Assembly (NCBI GenBank): GCA_023052935.1
Contig: CM041292.1
Span: 101,658,426 to 101,722,425 of the forward strand
Direction of reading: 5' to 3'
DNA length: 64,000 bases
DNA from: Piezodorus guildinii
Lineage: Eukaryota > Arthropoda > Insecta > Hemiptera > Pentatomidae
The notes beneath the pieces were generated by a model that was not told where the DNA came from, made no database searches, and saw only the letters and a list, made by a program, of their open reading frames with translations. Made by a program: the position numbers and the translations under genes. This document shows, piece by piece, positions 1 through 10,191 of the stretch (positions are counted from its first letter, which is position 1; each line of letters begins with the position of its first letter).

Positions 1-1
1 A

Positions 2-265
2 TCTATTTATTCCTTATCATCCATTGATGAAATGGTGGAATGCCTATCCTCTAATCTATCTACTTTCCTTGACCATCATGCTCCGCTCAAGACTTCTACC
101 TTCAAGTGCCTCCCAGCACCGTGAATTAATCAAGAGATAAGAGATTTGATGAGGCAAAGAGATGCTGCCAGAAGAAATTTTAAACGCACAAGAATTAGTA
201 ATGATTACTCCACCTTTAAATCCCTCAGAAACCTCACCCAATCTTCCATACACCGTGCTAAAGCT
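2..265 (+). pseudogene. Jockey-type LINE ORF2 fragment (endonuclease-RT linker)
   Basis: Frame 2 of the + strand reads as the linker between the APE-type endonuclease and the reverse transcriptase of a jockey-clade LINE. It contains LDHHAPLKT, then INQEIRDLMRQRDAARRNF, which matches the usual 'PWxxxEIRxLxRxRDxAxRxF' pattern of these proteins. The Trp expected before INQEIR is a TGA stop at about 122-124. No RT motif follows; similarity fades near 265. The fragment runs off the left window edge, so the 5' part of the element may lie outside. It is a decayed fragment with no coding function. Confidence 0.75.
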
Positions 266-848
266 ATGTTTTGAATTCTCTAAAATAATCACTAATGGAA
301 ACAAAAAATAGTTTATGTTTTTGTTAAGTAAAATTCGTGTTGCACTGAACACTCAATATCTGAATTACTCATCTTCTCTTTCGTTCAAACCAAGAGGTAT
401 AAACCCTTTGTTTTCTCAATTATTTTACGCCAATATTATAGATAATATCTGTTTTCAATTATATTGCGCTGCAATGAAGCATTTTATCTAATCAGCATCG
501 ACTTAAAAAAATAGTTTGCTAAAGCTGGAAGCAAGCAGACAGCGCCATGAGAGATAAGAGCTGAGTTGGTTCCTGACAGCAAAGCCCTACATGTCAGATA
601 TCCTGCTTAGGAAATGCGGGTCATACAGGGAGGCAGTTCACAAAGATAGGGGACAAAGGAGAGGAACAGAGGAATTAGAAACATGGGTGACTAATCCGAA
701 TATGTGAATACGCCGAATATTAATTTATTAACAATTAAAGGCAACGGAAGACAGATACTAATTTCCAATACATTTGTCAAAGATACAAAGCATAATCAGG
801 ATAGTCATACAAAGCATAATCAGGACTATATTATTTAAATATGTAATT
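266..848. other. Unassigned interval
   Basis: No supported gene. A mixed-composition patch at about 530-700 is less AT-rich than its surroundings, but I recognise nothing in it. Confidence 0.5.
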
Positions 849-859
849 AAGTTCTAAGT
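849..859. repeat. TSD left copy of the 860-1209 LINE
   Basis: AAGTTCTAAGT, repeated exactly at 1210-1220 after the poly(A). The last A bases at the right edge are ambiguous with the tail. Confidence 0.85.
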
Positions 860-1209
860 AATCCTTAACGCTCCTTACTTTGTCACGAATAAGCTCATCC
901 ATAAAGACCTTAATATCCCAAATGTTACTGAATTAGCCCGAACCAGATATCAATCATTCCATGAAAAACTCCATTTCCACTCTAATCAACTAGTTTCTAT
1001 CCTATTATCCTCTTCGATTCCTGATAATCCTCCGAGGCGTCTGAAAAGAAGATCGCCCCGGGACCTTCTAGTTTAAAATATTTTCAGAAAGCTGCCGATG
1101 GGTGGCATCTCTTCATGTATTTCATGTTAGATTACTATATCCATCACATTTACTTGTTGTATATAATTATACAGTTGTAAATATCAATAAATATGTTTAA
1201 AAAAAAAAA
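860..1209 (+). mobile_element. 5'-truncated jockey-like LINE with TSD
   Basis: The last 71 codons of a jockey-type ORF2 (861-1076) start abruptly with ILNAPYFVTNK and end with the characteristic PPRRLKRR..PRDLLV tail and a TAA. About 120 bp of 3' UTR and a poly(A) tract at 1199-1210 follow. The 11-bp sequence AAGTTCTAAGT occurs exactly at both edges (849-859 and 1210-1220). It is the target-site duplication of a target-primed insertion. One Trp of the tail has become Ser. The coding tail matches the relic at 40605-41133, so they belong to one family. Confidence 0.9.
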
Positions 1210-1220
1210 AAGTTCTAAGT

Positions 1221-1687
1221 TAACAATAATATAATAGTACTTTTTTTCTCCAGGAACTCGCTTTCCCAATTCATGGCTCGCATGCTAACTCAGGAACGAG
1301 GCCAAATAGAATTATTGAAATTGATTCCTGATTATTTTTTCTATTATGAGATGAATAGCCAACTATACGCCTTTATTATCCTTCATTTATATATTTGTAA
1401 ACCCAATAGCTGTTGTTAAGTAAAAAAAACCCTACTTATATCTTTAACAAAACCATTATCATGTTTTTAAAATAAGGAGAAAAAAAAATTAGTACCTAAA
1501 AACTGCTACAATTTGAAGTGATATTACGAACTGGTTTACCTGCATCAGGAAATCGAGAAGAGGGAATAATCTTATGTAGCCTTGAGATTGTTATCCTGCA
1601 ATAGCAAACATTATCATCGACATAATCCATTGTAAGGTGCCTTTCTTGAAAGACTGGACCGATATTCATAATTTTTTTTTTTTTAAA
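1221..1687. other. Unassigned AT-rich interval
   Basis: No supported gene. It contains A-rich runs and a poly(T) run at about 1671-1684 just before repeat X1. Confidence 0.5.
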
Positions 1688-2554
1688 TCTGGTGCAGGCA
1701 ACAAACGTCTTTCACTTATCTCGACTAATAAAATCAATATAAAAACTAATAAATATACTTCAATTTGAAAAATATTTTAATTGATTTTAAAAAAACTTGT
1801 ACATATTTTCGTTGGAAACATATGATTTAGATTAAATAATGTAACTTTAATAAGATTATTCCCTATTCGTCACTTTTTATTACCTATTACAACTTTGAGC
1901 ATCAGATAATAATTTTTCTAAAATATTTTTCTTACCAACGGTATATTATAGATCTATATTACTGTTCTTATTATCAAGAAAACAAAAAATACATAAAAAA
2001 TAGTTTTGCCCTTTTATCTTTTCGTCAAATTCGTCCAACTTAAAAATTTAGACATCCTTTATCAATGTCATTAATATGGTATTTTTAATATTTTAGAATG
2101 TACTAAATTAAAGATAGTTCAGATGAAAAAAATGAAAATATTGACATTTAAGCCCCGCCAGACTATTTCAATCAGAATTAAATCTACAAAATATTAAAGC
2201 ACATTAAATTTGACATCAATACATTAAGTTTAATCAAAATCATTGCAGCCGTTTCGGGGGAAATCGTGAAAAAGTGTAAAATGCATAGTATAAAGTAGCT
2301 CTTCAGGAATGCCGATTTTGATGACAAATTTGCTATAACATCTCGGGCATATAAGAGTCTAAAATATGAATTTTGAGTTCCGTACATCTTTTCGTTTTCG
2401 TACAGCAATTACCACACAGACTTTTTTGCGAGACTTGGTTAAATGGACTCTGGGGACCTTAAAACGTATATTTCTGTATAAAACTGGAATTTGAAAATTT
2501 TCACGATCGCATTCTTTTCCTTACTATATATTTCATATATAGGTAAGTGAAAGT
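1688..2554 (+). mobile_element. Family X repeat, complete copy X1
   Basis: This 867-bp non-coding repeat starts TCTGGTGCAGGCAAC and ends AGGTAAGTGAAAGT. Near its start it has CTTTCACTTA, the inverse of the terminal sequence. The last 30 bp form a hairpin: CTTACTATATA, then a short loop, then TATATAGGTAAG. Conserved interior blocks (CCAACGGTATATTATA, ATTTAAGCCC, TTTCAATCAGAAT) recur in about ten copies in the window. No ORF of note. Both ends abut A/T runs. Features resemble Helentron-associated (HINE/DINE-like) elements, but that class is inferred. I use + for the TCTGG-to-hairpin direction. Confidence 0.75.
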
Positions 2555-2557
2555 AAA

Positions 2558-2571
2558 AAAAAAACAGTTTT
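2558..2571. repeat. TSD of LINE C (3' side)
   Basis: AAAAAAACAGTTTT, identical to 6394-6407. The A-rich/T-rich site fits APE-type endonuclease cleavage. Confidence 0.9.
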
Positions 2572-2591
2572 TTTTTTTTTTTTTTTTTTTT

Positions 2592-2805
2592 CTTACCCTC
2601 TGGTTTTATTTTCGAACAAAATACAAATACAAATATAATATGTATAGCTGTCAGATTTGTCCTTCTGTTACCCGGAGGTATTCTAAAGAGGATTGCTATA
2701 TGCGCTGGATGCACTAGTAATCTTTCAAGGGCTTCTTCTAAGCCTTTATTTATCCATTGCAAAATGGGAGGGACCATTCTTCAGGGTTTTGGCAATAAAT
2801 TGAGT
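2592..2805 (-). other. LINE C 3' UTR with hairpin at the ORF2 stop
   Basis: 214 bp between the ORF2 stop and the poly(A) tail. The ORF2 stop lies inside a perfect hairpin: GAGTTCAGAC (2802-2811), loop ATA, GTCTGAACTC (2815-2824). The last bases before the tail (TAMCCTC-rich on +) resemble the two short insertions at 13.7 and 13.9 kb. Confidence 0.7.
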
Positions 2806-5478
2806 TCAGACATAGTCTGAACTCCTTCCCTCGGCGACAACGTCAACGAGAGGTAGTGATCCTTGCCACCTCCCAGGCTTGGGTGGTGGGGTGATATCAG
2901 AAAATAATGGATTAGCACAGGCCTTCAGCCCATCAAAAAATTTAATGTGCCTCCGGCTGATATATTCAGGCACTGTTGGCAATACTAATTCCTGATGAAG
3001 GATATGGTTTCTGGCCCTCTGTAAGTTGGTACCTCTGACAATCCGCCGAAGGATGGAGTTCTGGAACGTCTGTAATTGTTTGAGAGTGGACTTAAACAGA
3101 TGCCGCATCAAGGGCGCACCATAGAGCATAGTCGGACGTATTATAGCCTTGTAGATCTGTAGTTTCAGCCTCAGTGAGAGCTGAGGTGACGTGAGTAGAT
3201 GATTAAGTCTATAGCTCTTTCTCCTGGCCAGTTTGAGTCGTTCCCGGACGTGACTAGATAAGGTGAGGTGCCTATCTAGAGTGACGCCCAGGTAGAGGAT
3301 TGAATTAGAGACTGGCAGTGTTTCTCCGTTCACTTTAAAATCAGTGGGCAAAGCGCTCTTCCCCTTCTGGAACGACATGACAATAGCATCTGTCTTCTTC
3401 GGGTTCACCCTAATGCCAATCTCCTTCAGCTCATCTACAATAGTGGTCGATGCTCCTTGTGCCAGGGTGAGAGCCCTTTTCGGTCTCATACTAGAAGCAT
3501 AGATGCCAATGTCATCGGCGTAGGCTGCTACCAGTGCCATTGGGTGCTTCATTGAGATCACTTTTGCTGTAAAGATCACAAACAATAGTGGTCCCAATAC
3601 AGAACCTTGAGGAACCCCACAAATGGTGTCCTTTAAAGTTGACAATTTATCGCCTACCCTTACGACGAAGGATCTCCCGCTTAAGTAGCTTCTGATCAAT
3701 CGGCATAATGAAGCTGGAAAACGATAGTCTTCCAACTGGCGAAGCAGTAACTCGTGGGATACACAATCAAACGCCTGTGTGCAGTCCAGCGAGATGAACG
3801 CCGTGGCTTCATTGTTCTTCGTCATACGCTCTATGGTGTGCCTTTGAAGTTTCACTAAATGATGATCGCAGGCTACGCCTCGTGAGAACCCGGTCTGTTC
3901 TGGTGGAATGATGGACTCCTCACTGCAGTGCTCTAGCAGATGGTGATGGATCAGCCTCTCGAACACCTTGCTCATATGCGAAAGGAGACTGATAGGCCGA
4001 TAATGCTCTGGTGAGTCTCCATTCTTCCCAGGCTTAAGTAGCGGCACTATGATCGCTTGCTTCCAGTCATCGGGGAAGTATGAGATCCGCATACAGGAGT
4101 TAAAAATGTTTAATAAGAAGGCTTTACCCCTCCGAGGTAGCATCTTCAATAGTACATACGGAATATCATCCAGTCCCGAAGCCTTGTTACCCTTGGTGCG
4201 TCGTAGTACCGACTCAAGCTGTCCGAAGGTGGAGAATATCCTCTTTTCATTAGGGGACGTTGGTCTTCCCGCAGGAAGTGTGGGAGCATTTAACAGCCGA
4301 TCATCTTCCCTCGCCTTATAAGAATCGGCCAAGAGTTGAGCCTGTTCCTCAGGGGATAATAGGGTGCCACCTGATGTAAGGTGTACACTCTTCCTTTTAG
4401 TGACGTGTGACCTCACAAGTCTCCAGAACTGACGATGATCATCATGAGTCCTACGGAGTTGCTCGTGCCATAGGAAAGTCTTCCATTCACGCATGAGGCT
4501 GGCTATCTGCCGGGTCATCGCATTGATGGCCGGTTTCAAGCCGTAGTCACAAGTTCGGTGGAAAATATTCCTCAGGTTGTTCCTTTGTGCAATGAGAGCA
4601 AGAATGTGGCTCGGTGGTTTCCTGAAGGCGTTTGGCTGAGGACTAAACCTTGGTATGGTAAGATTGGCTGATACATGGACGGTGGTGGTGATATCCGAGA
4701 TCGCCTTCTGCACCTCTTTAACAGTTCTTAAGTACTGTATCTTTGGTAGGGTATCATCCACACTAGCCCTATATCCTTTCCAGTCGGCCTTGTGGAAGAG
4801 GAACTTGCTCGCGGGTGGTGTTGCTGGAGTTCCCTCAAAGGCATATAGCACAGGCCGGTGGTCCGACGGTCCGTATGGGAGCGCTAGGCACTCAGTAACA
4901 GTGTGAAGGTCCCTGGTCAGGAGTAGGTCAAGTGTGGATGTCCAGTCAGGTCGGGCTGCATGCCTAAAGGTGTGCACTCCGGGGTGGAAGACAGCCATCC
5001 TGGTCTTGGTGATATAGGTACCCATCGGATTGTTGCTATCGCACAGCCAGGCAGTGTGCCGGGCGTTGAAGTCCCCTAAGATGACAAACCGACTCTTATC
5101 CTGGGCGTGCTGCAGCAATAGCTTCATAGATGTTAATATAGCCTTGGGTCTCCTATAGACACAACAGAAAGTAAAACGTTGTTTTAATCAAACATCTACT
5201 GTGACTATATGAGTACCCTCTGTAGAAGCTACTGGGTTGGGTACCAACCTCGATGGGATATCTCCTCGAACCAGAATCACTACGGCCTCGTTAGCCCCGG
5301 GTTGACAAGCCTCCCGGTATGCAATATACCCCTGAAAATACAGTGAAGCAGAGGTGGGTAGTAAAGTGTCGGTCAGCGCCACCACCGATGGCCGGTGCTG
5401 CTGCAGGAGGAGTTCTATTTCAGCCTTCTTAAGTAGTAGGCCTCGAATATTATAGGAAATAACTAAGTGCTCAGTCAT
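2806..5478 (-). pseudogene. LINE C ORF2: endonuclease-reverse transcriptase, one internal stop
   Basis: One continuous frame of about 890 codons is broken only by a TGA at 5188-5190 (after residue 96). The N-terminus is an APE-like endonuclease: ISYNIRG, ALTDTLL, ILGDFNARHTAW and a C-terminal SDHRPV. The second motif normally carries Glu; here it reads D, a possible loss of a metal ligand. The RT has motif A (SLDCTQAFD), motif B (GVPQGSVLGPLLF) and an intact YADD at about 3510. A thumb/connection region and tail (YLGVTLDRHLT, LYGAP) follow. It would copy element RNA at nicked DNA. The start ATG overlaps the ORF1 stop (ATGACTGA), suggesting coupled translation. Confidence 0.9.
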
Positions 5479-6348
5479 AATGCTTAGCGATGATCTTCGT
5501 CAGCATCTTCATCATTTCTCGAACAGTTGCCATCATCTCTGCGAATTGGGCGTTGAATAGAGCATTGCTTGGATGTGCTTGTGTATTTAATGTGAATTGC
5601 GGTGTTGAGGAGTGAGCGGGTGCTGTCATTGGTTCAGCTTCTTCATGATGCGATGTTGGGGATGTTCTCTGTAGCTGCTGCTGCTGCTGTTGCTGCCCGG
5701 CGGGTCCGCCAAGTAGTTCAGTGAATGCCAAGTTAGGGTTGACTAGCCTACTTGTCTTACTTGAAGGGGCTGCTACATTTATAATTGTCCTCTTTCTCAT
5801 CTGGAGCAGTTCTTGCCGGCGGGGACACTCTTTGGAGGAGGCATGATGGGCTCCACTACAGTTGGCACATTTAAATCACTGTCAACATCGAAGCCGTGAA
5901 CCACAAACTTCTTTGTCCTCTTGGTGCCGCGAGGTGCATAGGTGTGGAATTGCACCTTATCATCACGACGGAATAGTTTTACCACGGCATAGTGATCGGC
6001 ATCATTATCCAAGTATAACCTCGTCTCCTTTGCCGAGGTATTTGTAGTAAACTTTGTGATCTTCATTTCCAAGAGAGTCGCTCTGAGAATGGGTTGCGAC
6101 AGTGGTGGCCTGATTATTACTGGTGGCGGTAACCTCTTCTTGGGCTGATCATTGCCTGACTGAGTGGGAGCAATTGGCGCAAACTGGTTAGAGACAGGTG
6201 TCGGTGGAGGCCCGGCGACTGTCCTCAGTTTTTGGGAATTTTTCTTTGAAACTTGGACAAATCCCGCTTCATCAGCTCCACTTGACGGGCGCTTCTCGCC
6301 TCTAGCCTCTTCCATTATCATGGCCGTCGAAGTCGATGGTTCACCCAT
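5471..6348 (-). pseudogene. LINE C ORF1: gag-like protein, internally deleted and frameshifted
   Basis: The 5' part (6348-5797, 183 codons) begins MGEPSTSTAMIMEE and runs to KKFVVHGFDVDSD, the usual start of the jockey gag core. Sequence then jumps to a C-terminal zinc knuckle read in another frame (C-A-N-C...H...C, about 5855-5812), followed by RRQELLQ, a Gln run (about 5665-5690) and a C-terminal helix ending at 5471. The PRE_C2HC-type region and first two knuckles expected in jockey gag are missing, so a deletion near 5870 also shifted the frame. Gag normally coats element RNA. The stop codon overlaps the ORF2 start. Confidence 0.8.
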
Positions 6349-6393
6349 ATCGTTAGATGGCCGCGTATAGGGGCAAAAACTGTCATAAAATCG

Positions 6394-6407
6394 AAAAAAA
6401 CAGTTTT
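6394..6407. repeat. TSD of LINE C (5' side)
   Basis: Second copy of AAAAAAACAGTTTT, directly before the first base of the element on the minus strand. Confidence 0.9.
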
Positions 6408-7762
6408 ACAACAGAGTATAAATAACCAATGAATTGCTAATGACTCTTTCGGGAAAAGGCACAGCAAAAATGATAAATAGTCGATATTTCTCCATTATCC
6501 AGTTTTATTTCTACTTATGACTGGCACGTGATCCCTATTATGAAACATAATTAGTTCCCATGAAGTCTTCCCAGGATGGTTTGAATATTTTCTTATTGAT
6601 TTTAGGACACAAATTGATAAAATAATAAGTTATAAACCAATATTATATTTCAACTTGAAAATTGTTGGGATTGATTGAAAATATTAAAAGTAATGAGAAG
6701 AAAAAAAACCGTTCGTTATAGTGGCTCAAGTTGAAAAGGTCCTCGTTCATTACTAGAAAAAAATACTGAGAAAAAGCATGGACCTTATTATTACCAATAG
6801 TCAATTAAGTGATGTTATTCAGTATCAAAAATACTTCAAAGCTTTTCAACGCTCCGCATCAGCGCTCGTACTCATAATATTTACGCTCGATAACAAAGGG
6901 AAAAGTTTAGGTGACGTGGCAGATTTCGAGCATCATATCTTATTCATTAGCGATATCCTGTATCCATTCCAATTAAGCCAACATCAAGCACAAAAGTAAA
7001 AAAAAAAAAAAAATCTGTTTGTCTAAAACTTGCTGAGAATAGGAGTTGATGAATATTCTTATACAAAGTTGAAGCTGAATGAATATAATTGAAGCTCTAT
7101 GTAGTTCATCTAATGAGGTTGTTGAAGTGATATTAAGTGATTTTCGGCATTGATGGATGAAATTATTGTAGTTTACAGGAATAATTTACTGCTATTGTTA
7201 ATCATTATTTTGATTGAAAGCAAATATTTATGTTTGATGATAGAATTATCTTGTAAACTGTTTGTAGAATATTTTATCAAAAACGTATTCATCTATTAAC
7301 AATCGCATTTCGATCCAATATTTTAATCGATTTATAAAACCTTTTTTTACCATTCTCCTCTTCCTCGAAATTGAGGTTTTACAACTATAATGCATATAAT
7401 ACAAATATCGAACAAACCAAAACCTGTTCATCTGCTTTTAAATAATGTAGTTGGTTTATTTGCTCATTTCGTTTGCTGAAGAGGCTTCTTTAAAATGCAC
7501 GTATTTGTGTGAATTTAGTTAAGTGTGAATAAAAAATGCATTAAGGAGAATCTTATATATTGTGAAATATTAAATAATAATTAAGTGTAATAGAAACATA
7601 TTAAAACAATGCTCTATGATGCAATAAACCTGCCGATTTCATTTAAAATGTAATAAAAAATGATAATGCATAACCGATTTTTTTCGGACCAATTTTTTCG
7701 AAATTTAACATGAAAAGGCCAGGACACCCGCTAATGATGCTAACAATCATCCAATTATTTTT
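6408..7762. other. Unassigned AT-rich interval
   Basis: No supported gene. A 73-codon open frame at 6778-6999 shows no recognisable domain. A poly(A) run at 6998-7013 could be an old retroposon tail, but no body is recognisable. Confidence 0.5.
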
Positions 7763-8665
7763 ACTTTCACTTACCTATATATGGAATATATAGTAAGGGA
7801 AAATGTTGCGATCGTGAACATTTTTGAATATAAGTTTTAGGATCCCCTGAGTCCAAATGACAAGTCCCGCAAAAAGGTCTGTTTTTTTTTTTATTTGAAG
7901 GTAGGGGAAAAATCTTTCATAGACGATGTGAGATTCCTACTCACTAAATAACCACCTCCCTATTCGCCTTCACCACCCCACGGAACTGCCGTCAGGCATT
8001 ATTTCGCGGGAGGCAGTATGGCTATATGACTACTTCAGTACTGGACATCTTTATTTTATCTATCTATCTTATAAATCTTACCTGACAGCTCCTTTCACGC
8101 TCCTGAGATCTAAGGGTAAAAAGGTCTCTGTGTGTATCCGTGTGGGTGTGTGTGACTATTCCGATTGAAATAGTCCGACAGGGCTTATACGCCGATATTT
8201 TAACATTTCTTCCTTTTAAGATCCTTTAATTTTTTAGTTTTTATAAAATTGGCCATATCATCTAGTTAGGATTATTAAAAAACAGATAAATATATAATTT
8301 AAACGAATTTGATATCCAACTAAAGGAGAAAAGATAAAACATATTTTTTTATGCAGTTTTTGTGTTTTCGAATTTGAAAACAGTAATATAGATGTATAAT
8401 ATACCGTTGGAAAGCTAATGATTTTAGAAAAAATATTATCTTATACACAAGCTTATAAAAGTTAATGGATAATGATGAAAATTCGATAAACTAACTGATT
8501 ATTTTACGTACCAATAATATATTATTTAATAAACCACCTGTTTCTATTAAAATCCAAAGAAAATAGTTCTTTAACAATTTATTTTCCTTTCTAAATTTGT
8601 TTAAAAATTCTTACATTGATGTAAATAACGGAGGTAGTTGAAAGTCGTGTGTTGTGCGCTTCAGA
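7763..8665 (-). mobile_element. Family X repeat X2, with nested insert
   Basis: On the + strand it begins ACTTTCACTTACCTATATAT (hairpin end) and closes GTCGTGTGTTGTGCGCTTCAGA. A 237-bp foreign piece sits at 7881-8117. About 250 bp of the usual interior between the GT tract and the CCGATTGAAATAGTC block are missing. The remaining blocks (AATATACCGTTGGAAAGCTA, AAATATTATCTTATACACAA) match other copies well. Confidence 0.75.
7881..8117 (-). mobile_element. Short retroposon nested in X2
   Basis: Insert flanked by AAAAAGGTCT on both sides (7871-7880 and 8118-8127). It starts with a T-run on + (7882-7892), so it is a minus-strand retroposon with a poly(A) tail. The body is GC-richer, with AACCACCTCCCTATTCGCC. 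X copies elsewhere lack it, which dates it after X2. Its parent LINE or SINE is not identified. Confidence 0.75.
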
Positions 8666-8820
8666 TTTTTAAAATGGCAGTCGATTATTCAATAACAGTT
8701 TTTTTTTTTTTAATTTGAAGACATAGAAACTTCTTATGGCGTTTTCTCATCAGGAAATCGCGATTAATCATAAAAACAGAAAATAAATTAATATTTTACC
8801 AATATTACTAAGTTATTTTT

Positions 8821-9386
8821 GAAGATAAAGAAAGATATGTTGAACGTTTTAGGATCAAAACATCGCGAGGAAAAAAAAACAGGGAGAAAAAAAAACCTTG
8901 TCTATATAAACAATCATAACTCCAAGATTAATTAAAAAATATGGATTATTATACGGTCATGTCACATTTTATAAGAGACGTTATTTTCCCAAAACTCGGT
9001 TAGTATTTTGAAGATAAAGAAAGATATGTTGAAAGTTTTAGGATCAATACATCGCAAGGAAAAAAACAGAAAGAAAAAAAAACCTTGTCTATATAAACAA
9101 TCATAACTCCAAGATTAATTAAAAAATATTGATTATTATACGGTCATGTCACATTTTACAAGAGACGTTATTTTCCCAAAACTCGGTTAGTATTTTGAAG
9201 ATAAAGAAAGATATGTTGAAAGTTTTAGGATCAATACATCGCAAGGAAAAAAAAAAACAGAAAGAAAAAAAAAACCTTGTCTATATAAACAATCATAACT
9301 CCAAGATTAATTAAAAAATATTGATTCTTATACGCTCATGTCACATTTTATAAGAAACGTTAATTTCCCAAAACTCGGTTATTTCT
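8821..9386 (+). repeat. Tandem repeat, three ~188-bp units
   Basis: Three head-to-tail units begin at 8821, 9010 and 9197, each with GAAGATAAAGAAAGATATGT; periods are 189 and 187 bp. Units share the blocks CCTTGTCTATATAAACAATC and CGGTCATGTCACATTTTA and differ mostly in A-run length. It is satellite-like. The open frame over the last unit is A-rich and not convincing as protein. Confidence 0.9.
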
Positions 9387-10048
9387 AAAGATAGAGGAAA
9401 AATGAAGCCTGCCTGTTGCTATTGTGATATAGATCGACAATTAAATTTACTAAAAAAAAAAAAAAAAGGAGTCATTAAAATCGGTTTAGAAATGAGAAAG
9501 ATAGCATTTCAAATTTAGCAGTGGTGAGTGGCTATTTTCCCTTGAATATAAATTGATAGTGTTTCTGCTTTTATGAATTAATCGCAATACATACATATAA
9601 TTAATTGCCCAAACGTGTATATAGATTGTTATATCTTAATATAGTCTTTTGGAAATGATAAATCCTTGTGTAATGATTTGCAGAATTTTTTTTTTCGTGC
9701 CTTTCTAATTGCTAAAAGGTAATTTCCCAAAATAATTAAAGGCTATTTCCGCATTGTAATTGGGTCAAATCGTCGAAATATTTTCAGTTTATCATTGCTT
9801 TTCAGAGAAACTGAAGTTTAAAACATGCATTTTTCGACAAAATGATCATCTGTATGTCATTGATACTGTGTCAAGATTAACTCTTGAACAAGACCCTTTT
9901 TTCTTAAAGTTAATTATCAATTATCGATGAAAAAAACGAAAAATAATATTCAGGCTAAAAGACTTTATCAGACAACAATAATTATTAGGGTAGGATATAT
10001 CTATATGAATTGTGAAAGAGGCTAATTCATAACACATTTAAAAAAAAC
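9387..10048. other. Unassigned AT-rich interval
   Basis: No supported gene; an A-run at about 9451-9467 and AT-rich unique-looking sequence. Confidence 0.5.
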
Positions 10049-10191
10049 TCTGGTGCGCGCCGCACACGACTTTCACTTAACTCCTTCGTTAAAATCAATT
10101 TCAGGACTTTTTTTAAATACATTCGGAGATGAAAATATATTATTATAGAATTATTTACATTGAATTTCAATACAAACTTTTTTTTCAATAT
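10049..10191 (+). mobile_element. Family X repeat X3, left part
   Basis: Begins TCTGGTGCGCGCCGCACAC and CGACTTTCACTTAACTCC, the TCTGG end of family X. It is interrupted at about 10192 by a truncated LINE A copy and resumes at about 11205. Confidence 0.7.

Larger units (their letters stand above)
2572..6393 (-). mobile_element. Jockey-like LINE C, near full length with internal ORF1 deletion
   Basis: A minus-strand LINE of 3.8 kb: 45-nt 5' leader, ORF1 (6348 to 5471), ORF2 (5478 to 2806), 3' UTR and poly(A) tail (poly(T) at 2568-2591 on +). The 14-bp AAAAAAACAGTTTT lies at both ends (2558-2571 and 6394-6407), so both boundaries are real and the 5' end is not truncated. The insertion sits in the A-run next to repeat X1. 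It is shorter than usual jockey elements, partly because ORF1 lacks a central section. Inactive by frameshift and one stop, but otherwise well preserved, suggesting a fairly recent insertion. Confidence 0.93.

Noticed and set aside
4049..4321. Plus-strand open frames inside LINE C (also 4655-4906, 5862-6370)
   Set aside because: Shadows of the well-supported minus-strand ORFs.
8821..9386. CRISPR-like array
   Set aside because: The units are contiguous 188-bp tandem repeats without spacers, in eukaryotic DNA.
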